A stretch of DNA of 45,884 nucleotides from a virus. The DNA lies in the IMG/VR virus record IMGVR_UViG_3300034407_003994, positions 1-45,884 of that record; one strand, written 5' to 3'. The notes under the pieces are model-generated. The model searched no databases, was not told the DNA's origin, and saw only the letters and a program-made list of their open reading frames with translations. Positions 34,924 through 45,884 of this stretch are shown here, one piece after another. The position numbers were made by a program, and so were the translations under genes. Each line of letters opens with the position of its first letter. Position 1 is the stretch's first letter.

Positions 34924-35589
34924 ATGGGATATTTAAATAATTCAGTAATAACAGTTGACGCTATTTTAACTACAAAAGGAAGAGAGTTATTAGCAGCCAA
35001 CGACGGTTCTTTTAGAATCACACAATTCGCACTTTCAGATGATGAAATAGATTATACACTTTATAATCCATCACATCCATCAGGTTCTGCATTCTATGGT
35101 CAAGCTATAGATGGAATGCCACTATTAGAAGCATTTCCAGAACAAACTCAAATAATGAAGTATAAATTGGCTACATTACCAAGAGGTACAGCTAAATTAC
35201 CTATACTTAATTTAGGATATGATGCTATTACTTTACAACAAGGTGCTACTATTGCAATTACCCCTCAAACATTGAATTATTTAGGTAATGACCAAGTATT
35301 TGAAACAGCAGGATATAGTTGTACTATAGCAGATATTAGATTACTTAATACATTTGAAGCAACTGGTATTAATACTACAGCAGCTGCAGCAGCAAATGCT
35401 ACAGCAACTCAAACAATTGGAACTAATGTATCATCAACTATTACTGGTACACAGTTTACATTAAGAGCTACTACTGTAAATACATTATTTGGATCTAATT
35501 CAACATTATTAAGCACATTAACAGTAAATGGTTTGGATAGTGGAGCAAGAATTACTATTCCAATAACAATAACGAAGTCAACAACATAA
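34924..35589 (+). CDS. Conserved virion protein with TKGRELLA start
   Basis: The 221-residue protein begins GYLNNSVITVDAILTTKGRELLAANDGSFRITQFALSDDEIDYTLY. This opening recurs, as far as I recall, in phage structural proteins of marine T4-like phages. The second half is Thr/Ala-rich strand (ATATQTIGTNVSSTITG). It lies between the large beta-rich protein and the paralogous pair, and has two late motifs. It is probably a tail surface or connector protein. Confidence 0.6.
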   Translation: MGYLNNSVITVDAILTTKGRELLAANDGSFRITQFALSDDEIDYTLYNPSHPSGSAFYGQAIDGMPLLEAFPEQTQIMKYKLATLPRGTAKLPILNLGYDAITLQQGATIAITPQTLNYLGNDQVFETAGYSCTIADIRLLNTFEATGINTTAAAAANATATQTIGTNVSSTITGTQFTLRATTVNTLFGSNSTLLSTLTVNGLDSGARITIPITITKSTT

Positions 35590-35599
35590 ATAAAAATAA

Positions 35600-36637
35600 A
35601 TGGCATTTAAAAGATTAGAAGCAGACGATTTTGTAGTAAGTGCACAGGCACAAACTGCTACGTGTTGGTCAAATAACGAACCAACATTATCAACATTTTT
35701 CACCCAATCGAACCAAATTAATAGTGACTCAGGTGTATACTATACTACTATTTTTAATGGTAACCCAACATCTTCTCTTTCAACTGCACAATTTGAAATT
35801 GCTTATGGTAATAAAGACGGTGGGGGTGCTTACGCATTCAATTCATTAGTATCTAATGTTTCCCCTTCATCAACTATTTATGGGCAATATAGAACATTAG
35901 TTTTAGAAGACGAAAATTCAGATTTTGTATTTGGTGATGTAACAGGTAGTTCAATTTATGCTTTAAGTATAGAAAGATCTAGATACAAACAAGCTTTATT
36001 CCCAGGTTCTTTAAATTTAAGATTAAGTGGAAGTGGTGCAGGTGAATCTACATTATACTTAACAGATAATTCTAAAACACCAGGAGTTAACCTACCAACA
36101 TATTATGGAACAACAAGAGCTTATCAAATCGTATCAGGTTCAGATGGTGTAGCAAATACTTCATCTCAAGCAAATGGATATTCTCAAGCATATGGTTCTT
36201 ACGGTTTATTTTTACCAGATATTGGAACTATTTTATTGAATGGAGACGCTTTAGATGTTAATGGTGCTACAGGTATTAATTTACAAACTGAAACTTCAGC
36301 TAATACTCCAGGTTCACCAGTTAACTCACTTAAAATGTGGCAAGCAATTTCTGGAAGTGGATATTTTGGATTAAATAGTGAAGAAACAATTACATCAGAT
36401 TTTGTATTTGTTAGAGCTAGAAACTCAGAATTTAACTATTCTGAAAACCCATCATATATTTCAGGATCAACTGGAGAAGTTATTTATGATTATTTCATTA
36501 ATAACCCTCAAACATATATGACAACAGTTGGTTTATACAATGATGCAAACGAATTATTAGCAGTAGCAAAATTATCAAAACCTCTTAACAAAGACTTTAC
36601 AAAAGAAGCTTTAGTTAGAGTTAAATTAGATTTTTAA
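35600..36637 (+). CDS. Virion protein, paralogue A of tandem pair
   Basis: The 345-residue beta-rich product (AFKRLEADDFVVSAQAQ start) has a C-terminal block, EFNYSENPSYISGSTGE then TTVGLYNDANELLAVAKLSKPL, that is repeated almost word for word in the next gene. The rest is Ser/Gly/Tyr-rich. No collagen-like or enzymatic motif is seen. Both genes probably encode related fibre or baseplate subunits. The ATG start lies 10 bases after the previous stop, without Shine-Dalgarno. Confidence 0.65.
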   Translation: MAFKRLEADDFVVSAQAQTATCWSNNEPTLSTFFTQSNQINSDSGVYYTTIFNGNPTSSLSTAQFEIAYGNKDGGGAYAFNSLVSNVSPSSTIYGQYRTLVLEDENSDFVFGDVTGSSIYALSIERSRYKQALFPGSLNLRLSGSGAGESTLYLTDNSKTPGVNLPTYYGTTRAYQIVSGSDGVANTSSQANGYSQAYGSYGLFLPDIGTILLNGDALDVNGATGINLQTETSANTPGSPVNSLKMWQAISGSGYFGLNSEETITSDFVFVRARNSEFNYSENPSYISGSTGEVIYDYFINNPQTYMTTVGLYNDANELLAVAKLSKPLNKDFTKEALVRVKLDF

Positions 36638-36643
36638 GAATGG

Positions 36644-37714
36644 ATGGCGGCGTACAAACAATTCAATTCACAAGATATAATAGTATCGCCTTTAGAACTA
36701 ACTAAGGGCTTCGAATACAAAGGTAATGCTTTAACAGCATCTAATGTTGACATTGCCCGATATTTAGGTAGTCCTATTAATGACGTTGTAACATCTGGAA
36801 CAACAGATACACAATATACTCAATCAGCAGTATATAATTCAATTAAACAATTATACTATTCAAATTACGTATCAAGTAGTAATGGAGAAGTTCAACAAGT
36901 AAATACTGCTTCAAATCAACCCGATGGAACATCAATTGGTCCAATTGGTAGTAATGCATTTTTTAATTTTGAACAAACAGATTTAGTACCTGAAAAGTAC
37001 TTTATAACTAGTTCATATACAACTTTAACATTAGATGGAGCAAAATATGGCTCAGCAAAATATGGTGAAGCTGTTTATGGAACAGGTACATTTAATCCTA
37101 CAATAGCAGTAATGTCTATACCAAAGGCATTGTTTGGAGATTTTGTTCAACCCAAATCATTAAAAATTATAACTCCAAGTGGTAGTTATTTTGATGATGG
37201 AGAAGGTAGATTAATGAGAGATTGCCCTAATAGTAATCCTCCAACATCAATTAATGTTGGTAACGTAGTATACGAACATGGAATGGTAATATTTACTGGA
37301 GGACCTAGAAATGTAGGAACAGGAGAAATAGGAGCAGGATATAGTGAGGTTGAATATGGAGCAGGAAAATATGGTGGTAGAACAGTAGGATATTTAGATG
37401 TAGATAACTTTGCATTCACTACTGACATAACTGCATCATTTTCTTCTTCTTTTACTATTTATGAGACGCAGTATAAATGTACACTAGCAGAGGACGAATT
37501 TAATTATTCATTAAATCCAACAACAATATCAGGTTCTAGCAATGATGGCACAGTTTATAATTTTGTAACTTCATCATTCTTTTCACCTTACATTACAACA
37601 GTTGGTATGTATAATAATAATAATGAGTTGGTAGCAGTTGGGAAATTAGCGCAACCTTTGCCTACTTCTAGAACAACTGACACAACTATTTTAGTAAACA
37701 TAGACAGACAATAA
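36644..37714 (+). CDS. Virion protein, paralogue B of tandem pair
   Basis: The 356-residue protein shares its end with its neighbour: EFNYSLNPTTISGS then TTVGMYNNNNELVAVGKLAQPLP. The N-terminal regions share only a general pattern (short beta start, then a Ser/Thr-rich part). It has several Tyr-Gly motifs (KYGSAKYGEAVYG, GAGYSEVEYGAGKYG) that could form exposed loops. It starts 6 bases after paralogue A ends. A duplication followed by divergence is likely. Confidence 0.65.
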   Translation: MAAYKQFNSQDIIVSPLELTKGFEYKGNALTASNVDIARYLGSPINDVVTSGTTDTQYTQSAVYNSIKQLYYSNYVSSSNGEVQQVNTASNQPDGTSIGPIGSNAFFNFEQTDLVPEKYFITSSYTTLTLDGAKYGSAKYGEAVYGTGTFNPTIAVMSIPKALFGDFVQPKSLKIITPSGSYFDDGEGRLMRDCPNSNPPTSINVGNVVYEHGMVIFTGGPRNVGTGEIGAGYSEVEYGAGKYGGRTVGYLDVDNFAFTTDITASFSSSFTIYETQYKCTLAEDEFNYSLNPTTISGSSNDGTVYNFVTSSFFSPYITTVGMYNNNNELVAVGKLAQPLPTSRTTDTTILVNIDRQ

Positions 37715-37720
37715 AATTTA

Positions 37721-37736
37721 CATATTTATAATAAAA
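37721..37736 (+). promoter_or_regulatory. Putative late promoter motif
   Basis: CATATTTATAATAAAA, 29 bases before the ATG of the first collagen-like gene at 37750, in a short gap. Confidence 0.6.
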
Positions 37737-37749
37737 TATACTTTACACC

Positions 37750-39489
37750 ATGGCATTAACACTAGATAAAACTAATATTCAAACAGGTTTGACCATAGAG
37801 GCATTACAAGTCTCTCAATCTGTTGACGCTTTTACAGGTGCCCAAAATTACGATATTACAATTGGAAATACCACTGTACCAGCGGATTCGGGATCACTTA
37901 AAATAACAGGATCACTACACATTTCAGGTTCTTATAATAAATTCGATATGGGACCTGCAATTGCATCAACAGGATATGTTGTGCAAATTGATGATTCAAC
38001 TAACGTAATTTCTAAAGCAACAATTGCTTCTGGAACTAAAGGTGCTCAAGGTGTAGCTGGTGATAAAGGTGCTGAAGGACCAGTAGGTCCAAAAGGTGAC
38101 GTTGGTGCTGGTGGAGCTAAAGGTGATACTGGTGCTATTGGACCAAATGGTTCCCCAGGTTCACAAGGTGTTGATGGTGTAAAAGGAGATAAAGGAGATA
38201 CAGGCCCTCAAGGTGATCTAGGACCTATAGGACCAGGTGGAGCTAAAGGAGATTTAGGACCACAAGGTGCAATTGGTGCAGGTGGAGCTAAAGGAGATTT
38301 AGGACCACAAGGTGCAACTGGTGCAGGTACTAAAGGTGATCAAGGACCAGCAGGACCATTAGGACCACAAGGTGCTATAGGTCAAATTGGGCCTCAAGGA
38401 GATAAAGGAGATAAAGGTGACATTGGAGGAACAGGTGATAAAGGTGCAGCTGGTGATAAAGGAGATACTGGTACACAAGGTGCTAAAGGTGATACTGGTG
38501 ATAAAGGAGATAAAGGCTCTGATTCAACAGTAGCAGGACCTAAAGGAGATAAAGGTGAAGTAGGTGTAAAAGGAGATACCGGAGTTAAAGGTGATGTAGG
38601 ACCTCAAGGAGGTAAAGGTGATGTAGGACCAACCGGAGATAAAGGTGAAGTAGGAGTTAAAGGTGACGTAGGACCTCAAGGAGGTAAAGGTGATGTAGGA
38701 CCAACAGGAGTTAAAGGTGATTTAGGACCTCAAGGTGTAGACGGAGATAAAGGTGCTACAGGTGCCGGTACTAAAGGTGATTTAGGACCACAAGGTGCAA
38801 CTGGATTAACAGGTCCAAAAGGTGACGAAGGTTCAAAAGGTGCCCCAGGTGCAGGAGGTGGTTCAGATACAGCAATTAACCCTCAAGTTAGATATATAGC
38901 ATCAGTATTAAACAGTGGTAAAGAATGTCAAATAATGAGTACAGGTACAGTATTTGGAAACAAAGCATGGACTAGAACAGGTACAACAGTTACTGTAACA
39001 TCTACAGCACACGGTTTAACAGCTGGAGATTTTATTGTAGTAAGAGGAGGATCAGATACTTATTTATATGTAACAATTGAAAACGTTTCAACAAACGCAT
39101 TTGATTTTGCTTCAGGAACATCTGGAACAGCAAGTGGAACTGATTTAACATATATTCCAGCAGCTAAAATTACATCATTTGATGAAGCTGCAGGAACAAT
39201 TCAAGCACCAAGTGCAGGAAATATACAAATTAATTCAATTGCCCTAACAACAGGTCTTAAATCAACAAACACATTTACATTAACAATGCCAACTAGTATT
39301 ACAAATGGAGGTGGTGATAATAATTCTTTAACGGACCAAAACCCACCATTAGTAGGAGTATATAAATTAGATACTGGTGGATTTAATGCCGCAGGTACAG
39401 TATCAGCTAATATATCTGGTAACTTTAATAGATTTGTAGTTGGTAGTGTTAATACATTTATTAACAACTTAATTAGGTTCCAATTTTAA
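37750..39489 (+). CDS. Collagen-like tail fibre protein 1
   Basis: The 579-residue protein has an N-terminal non-collagen part (1-94), a Gly-X-Y tract (95-372) and a C-terminal beta-rich domain (373-579). The tract has only three breaks (two GAGTK, one GSDSTVA). Lysine sits only in the Y position (GDK, GVK, GAK and others), whereas proline is mostly in X (GPQ, GPK). K-G-D and K-G-E steps recur, which are known to stabilise triple helices by salt bridges. The C-terminal domain has TVTVTSTAHGLTAGDFIVVRG-like strands and probably nucleates the trimer. It is the likely substrate of the lysyl hydroxylase-GT25 enzyme. Confidence 0.85.
   Translation: MALTLDKTNIQTGLTIEALQVSQSVDAFTGAQNYDITIGNTTVPADSGSLKITGSLHISGSYNKFDMGPAIASTGYVVQIDDSTNVISKATIASGTKGAQGVAGDKGAEGPVGPKGDVGAGGAKGDTGAIGPNGSPGSQGVDGVKGDKGDTGPQGDLGPIGPGGAKGDLGPQGAIGAGGAKGDLGPQGATGAGTKGDQGPAGPLGPQGAIGQIGPQGDKGDKGDIGGTGDKGAAGDKGDTGTQGAKGDTGDKGDKGSDSTVAGPKGDKGEVGVKGDTGVKGDVGPQGGKGDVGPTGDKGEVGVKGDVGPQGGKGDVGPTGVKGDLGPQGVDGDKGATGAGTKGDLGPQGATGLTGPKGDEGSKGAPGAGGGSDTAINPQVRYIASVLNSGKECQIMSTGTVFGNKAWTRTGTTVTVTSTAHGLTAGDFIVVRGGSDTYLYVTIENVSTNAFDFASGTSGTASGTDLTYIPAAKITSFDEAAGTIQAPSAGNIQINSIALTTGLKSTNTFTLTMPTSITNGGGDNNSLTDQNPPLVGVYKLDTGGFNAAGTVSANISGNFNRFVVGSVNTFINNLIRFQF
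38032..38865 (+). repeat. Collagen Gly-X-Y tract of fibre protein 1
   Basis: About 278 codons of Gly-X-Y with short sub-repeats such as GPQ-GGK-GDV-GPT and [12 protein letters not shown] that occur two or more times. Every lysine that I can see is at Y. The two GAGTK breaks are identical, suggesting duplication of a segment. Confidence 0.85.
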
Positions 39490-39522
39490 AAAATTAATTT
39501 AATTAAAAATTAGATATAGATA

Positions 39523-40548
39523 ATGGCTTACGAAAATCAACTTTTTATAGGAAAACTTACAAGCGCTACTCCATCATATGATAATTTAGTAGCGATCAAT
39601 GGTGACACAACAAGTGGGCAAAATACAATTACAAATGCCACTGCTTTAAATGCCACTTTTGATATAAATTTGTTAAGAATAGGCCAAACAATTAATACTA
39701 TTAGTTCAGGGTTTGCAGCAGATGTAACTATTACAAATATAGCTGGTTCAACAATAACAGTAAGTGCAGCTGCTAATGCAACCCAAACAGGAGGAATATT
39801 TACAGCTGACACACCTGCAGGTACTTATTTTATTAATAGTGCTTCATTTAGTGATCCTCAAAACGTATTAACAGTAAACAATATAACAGGTAGTGATGAT
39901 TCAGATTATGATGCTGCTTTAACACCTAAATATGCAATTATAGGATCAGCATCACCTTCATTAGGAGGAAGTTTAATTACTGGTAAATTCCATTTATATG
40001 AATTATCAGAAGTAACTTATAGAGATATAGGTACAGCTGGGATTTCTGCATTTGTAAAATGGGCTGAACAAGGAGTTGAATCCGATAGTGGAGACTTTTT
40101 ATATGTTGCTTCAAACCAATCAATTGCTATTGGAGCATTATCAACTACATCATCAAATGTAACAATATTTGGAGATGATGTTATAACAGGTTTAAGTGCA
40201 GGAGCAGATGTTGCAGGATATCAAATTGCACTACCATCAATAATAGATCAAGCAGTAACAGGATCAGGAGGAGGAGATGCTTTCCCATATACAGGTTCAG
40301 CTCAAATAACAGGTAGTGATGGTTTAACAGGCAATGTATTTGGTTTAACAGGTAGTTTCGATACCTTATTAAACACAAACGAAAATTTCCTAATATCTAA
40401 TGCAGCAGCACCAACACAAAGTTTATTTAATATAAACCAAGAAGGTGTAGCTACATTTAGAGCTAGAGTAGGTGCAGATGGAGCACCATCAGCTATAGTA
40501 GGAGGATTGTATTTTACAACATCCTCTGCTTTTATAGGAATAGACTAA
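39523..40548 (+). CDS. Hypothetical fibre-region virion protein
   Basis: The 341-residue product is beta-rich (TITNATALNATFDINLLRIGQTI, ITNIAGSTITVSAAA) with GSDDSDYDAALTPKYAIIGSA near the middle and TGSFDTLLNTNENFLISNAA near the end. It resembles tail fibre body or adaptor proteins of marine phages in composition. It lies between collagen fibre 1 and the next fibre protein. Its start has an AT-rich upstream region with no Shine-Dalgarno and no clear late motif. Confidence 0.6.
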   Translation: MAYENQLFIGKLTSATPSYDNLVAINGDTTSGQNTITNATALNATFDINLLRIGQTINTISSGFAADVTITNIAGSTITVSAAANATQTGGIFTADTPAGTYFINSASFSDPQNVLTVNNITGSDDSDYDAALTPKYAIIGSASPSLGGSLITGKFHLYELSEVTYRDIGTAGISAFVKWAEQGVESDSGDFLYVASNQSIAIGALSTTSSNVTIFGDDVITGLSAGADVAGYQIALPSIIDQAVTGSGGGDAFPYTGSAQITGSDGLTGNVFGLTGSFDTLLNTNENFLISNAAAPTQSLFNINQEGVATFRARVGADGAPSAIVGGLYFTTSSAFIGID

Positions 40549-40586
40549 AAAAATATTAAAATAATAGAACTTAAATGTTCAGGTTG

Positions 40587-40602
40587 CATACGTATAATAA
40601 AA
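40587..40602 (+). promoter_or_regulatory. Degenerate late promoter motif
   Basis: CATACGTATAATAAAA, a two-base variant of the late motif, 46 bases before the ATG at 40633. The greater distance and the changes make it less certain. Confidence 0.35.
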
Positions 40603-40632
40603 TAATTTAATTAACTTAAAAACAATTAATCA

Positions 40633-42339
40633 ATGGCAACTTGGAAAAAAGTAATCGTATCCGGATCGGTAGCTGACTTATCAGCATTATCCTTAGATAC
40701 AGCCTTACCCGTAGCCTCGGGTGGTACAGGAGCATCTACCTTAACAGATGGTGGCGTACTTCTAGGTAGTGGAACCGGTGCGGTAACAGCTCTAGGTCAA
40801 GCTACAAACGGTCAATTAGTAATTGGTTCAACAGGAGCAGATCCGGTATTAGGTACTTTAACTGGTGGAGCAAATATTACAGTAACAAATTCAGCAGGTG
40901 GTATTAGTATCGCTGCTTCAGGATTAGGTTCAGGTACAGTACAATCTGTATCAGCAACTGGAACTGAAAACGGTATTACATTAACATCAGATGGAGACAG
41001 TGTTAACCCAACACTTACATTAGGTGGTGCACTTGCAAATGTAACAAATTCACAACTATCAAATAGTAGTGTAACAATTGGATCAACTTCAGTAGCATTA
41101 GGTGCTACAGCAGCTTCATTAGCAGGTTTAACCAATATTTCAAACTCCGGAGCAGTAGCAGATTCTAGCATAACAGGTAGTTTCACTGGATCATTTAAAG
41201 GTGAGGTTGATATTGACTTAGCTGATTTAACATCAGGTAATGGTTTAACAGGTGGTCCTTACGATGGTCAAGCAGCAGCAACATTTGCAGTACAAGCAGA
41301 TGGTTCTACATTATCTGTAGCATCAACTGGTGTTAAAGTAGCAGATGCAGGAATTACAGCAACTCAAATCGCAACTTCAGTAGCAGGTGCAGGTTTAGCC
41401 GGTGGTGGTGGAACAGCATTAAGCGTAGGTGTTGATGATTCATCAATCGAAATTACTGGAGACACATTAAATGTTAAAGCATTAGGAGTTACTAACGCAA
41501 TGTTAGCAGGTTCAATTGCGAACTCAAAATTAACAAATAGTAGTGTAACACTTGGTTCTACATCAGTAGCTCTAGGTGCAACAGCAGCTTCAATAACAGG
41601 TTTAACTAACATTACAAACACTGGAGCAGTAGCAGATACTAAAATTACAGGTTCATTTACTGGTTCATTTGTTGGAGATGGTGCAGGATTAATAAACGTA
41701 GCAAGTAACTTAGCAATTGCAGGTGAAAGTGGAACGGGTACTGTAGCATTAAAAACTCAAACATTAACAATAGCTGCAGGTGAAGGTATTAATACAGTCG
41801 CTGGTTCTCAAACAGTTACTATTAGTGGAGAAGATGCTTCAGCAACTAACAAAGGTATTGCTTCATTCGCATCAGCAGATTTCGCAGTATCATCAGGTGC
41901 TGTAAGTTTAGCAACAGATGTTACAATTGATCAAGATTTAACAGTAACAAGAGATGCTACAATTGGTAGAAATGCTTTAGTACAAGGAAATTTAGTAGTA
42001 CAAGGTACAGCTTCATTCCAACATGCAGAAAACTTAGACGTAGCTGATAGATTTATTAGATTAGCTTCTGGTTCAACTTCAGTAGGAGATGGTGGTATTG
42101 TAATACAACAAGACGGCCCTGCAAACGGTGAAGCATTTGCTTACGACGCAGCAACACTAAGATGGAGTGTAACAGGATCATTTGATCCAAGTACTACATC
42201 ATATACTCCTGACGCATTTATGTCAGCAGTAGTAGAAGGTGCAGCAGGCGTAGATACACCAGCAGCAGTAGTAGCTAAATACCAGAAAAAAGGTAATATA
42301 TTTGTTGGTGCTAATCAAGATGTATACATTTACTCATAA
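40633..42339 (+). CDS. Tail fibre protein with internal duplication
   Basis: The 568-residue protein opens with MATWKKVIVSGSVADLSAL and then has SGGTGASTLTDGGVLLGSGTG, patterns common in marine phage fibre proteins. A block of 50 residues (about 139-188) is repeated at about 297-346 with few changes. The C-terminal third, ALVQGNLVVQGTASFQHAENLDVADRFIRL, resembles fibre tip or head-binding blocks seen in phage fibres. Its N-terminus matches that of the collagen-like fibre at 42626, suggesting that both dock on the same site. No late motif is perfect here. Confidence 0.72.
   Translation: MATWKKVIVSGSVADLSALSLDTALPVASGGTGASTLTDGGVLLGSGTGAVTALGQATNGQLVIGSTGADPVLGTLTGGANITVTNSAGGISIAASGLGSGTVQSVSATGTENGITLTSDGDSVNPTLTLGGALANVTNSQLSNSSVTIGSTSVALGATAASLAGLTNISNSGAVADSSITGSFTGSFKGEVDIDLADLTSGNGLTGGPYDGQAAATFAVQADGSTLSVASTGVKVADAGITATQIATSVAGAGLAGGGGTALSVGVDDSSIEITGDTLNVKALGVTNAMLAGSIANSKLTNSSVTLGSTSVALGATAASITGLTNITNTGAVADTKITGSFTGSFVGDGAGLINVASNLAIAGESGTGTVALKTQTLTIAAGEGINTVAGSQTVTISGEDASATNKGIASFASADFAVSSGAVSLATDVTIDQDLTVTRDATIGRNALVQGNLVVQGTASFQHAENLDVADRFIRLASGSTSVGDGGIVIQQDGPANGEAFAYDAATLRWSVTGSFDPSTTSYTPDAFMSAVVEGAAGVDTPAAVVAKYQKKGNIFVGANQDVYIYS
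41047..41196 (+). repeat. Internal fibre repeat, copy 1
   Basis: 150 bases encoding a 50-residue block with SNSSVTIGSTSVALGATAAS, GLTNISNSGAVAD and ITGSFTGSF. A second copy at 41521-41670 has the same length and phase, with small substitutions. Confidence 0.75.
41521..41670 (+). repeat. Internal fibre repeat, copy 2
   Basis: Same block as at 41047 (TNSSVTLGSTSVALGATAAS, GLTNITNTGAVAD, ITGSFTGSF). The equal length of 150 bases with few changes points to a tandem-type duplication separated by unique sequence. Confidence 0.75.
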
Positions 42340-42352
42340 AATAAAGTGAGTA

Positions 42353-42595
42353 ATGAGTTTTAAAGGACACGCTTTCAAAGCGGGAAATATTGAAATAGGA
42401 AAGGTAAATCCCAATGCGGATTTACCTCTTCTGTCTCAAGAACAAATAATATTTTTACTAAATACCTTAAGGGATAATAATATTAAGGGTGAAGATATGG
42501 AAATTGCCTATAGAACTACTCTAGAACTTCAAAATTACTTTACGGCTTTAGAAAAAAGAGAACAAAAAAATAAAACCATGTTTTCTAAGGAATAA
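42353..42595 (+). CDS. Hypothetical small protein between fibre genes
   Basis: The 80-residue product has a polar start (SFKGHAFKAGNIEIGKVNP) and a helical end (EDMEIAYRTTLELQNYFTALEKREQKN). It sits between two fibre genes, a place where phages often encode small fibre assembly chaperones, but no family is recognised and that role is inferred from position only. It is not beta-rich like its neighbours. Confidence 0.55.
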   Translation: MSFKGHAFKAGNIEIGKVNPNADLPLLSQEQIIFLLNTLRDNNIKGEDMEIAYRTTLELQNYFTALEKREQKNKTMFSKE

Positions 42596-42600
42596 AGCTG

Positions 42601-42616
42601 CATATTTATAACCATA
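42601..42616 (+). promoter_or_regulatory. Putative late promoter motif
   Basis: CATATTTATAACCATA, 25 bases before the ATG at 42626. The core CATATTTATAA is intact. Confidence 0.55.
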
Positions 42617-42625
42617 TAAAATACC

Positions 42626-45884
<3,259 letters not shown>

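Overview
The window is a strongly AT-rich, densely packed segment of a tailed phage with a T4-like contractile tail (myovirus type). The evidence is a baseplate core (gp25-like wedge protein, gp6/J-like wedge protein, a gp5/VgrG-like candidate), a gp55-like late sigma factor, a long run of tail-fibre and virion proteins, and very few non-coding bases. The host is most likely a marine member of the Bacteroidota. The phage carries a bS21 ribosomal protein whose length and C-terminal half look like the flavobacterial form. Almost no start codon has a Shine-Dalgarno sequence, as in Bacteroidota. One gene encodes a lipoprotein with an acidic SPEE sequence after the lipobox cysteine. The host assignment is inference.

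Layout. (1) 1-5740: a cassette for sugar and protein modification: a nucleotidyltransferase-cupin fusion, several tiny genes, a GT25 glycosyltransferase fused to a collagen lysyl hydroxylase (PLOD-like) domain, a second Fe(II)/2-oxoglutarate oxygenase, a sugar O-methyltransferase and a GT-B glycosyltransferase. (2) 5741-6605: the only long gene-free stretch, with phased TGAACA repeats and hairpins. (3) 6606-8151: a small gene on +, then three minus-strand genes (GT-A-like protein, membrane-anchored coiled coil, thioredoxin-like). (4) 8297-15670: accessory and regulatory genes: methyltransferase, DUF932, lipoprotein, T5orf172/GIY-YIG, bS21, thermonuclease-like, HD hydrolase and late sigma factor. 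(5) 15706-45884: late structural genes for baseplate and fibres, ending in two collagen-like fibre proteins. The second of these runs off the window.

The most striking point is that the left cassette and the right-hand fibres fit together. In the collagen tracts that I read triplet by triplet, every lysine is in the Y position of Gly-X-Y, i.e. X-Lys-Gly. This is the site used by animal and mimivirus lysyl hydroxylases, and the GT25-PLOD fusion has the complete set of Fe(II)/2-oxoglutarate ligands (H425, D427, H475, R485). I propose that the phage builds triple-helical tail fibres, hydroxylates their lysines and glycosylates the hydroxylysines, with the neighbouring sugar genes supplying or capping the glycan. 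This is inference from sequence and needs biochemical proof.

Late transcription is probably driven by the gp55-like factor at a repeated motif, CATATTTATAATAAAA, found 21-29 bases upstream of many late start codons. A second repeated element (hairpin plus TTCGTATATT) precedes two mid-region genes. The phage bS21 may adjust host ribosomes for its SD-less messages.
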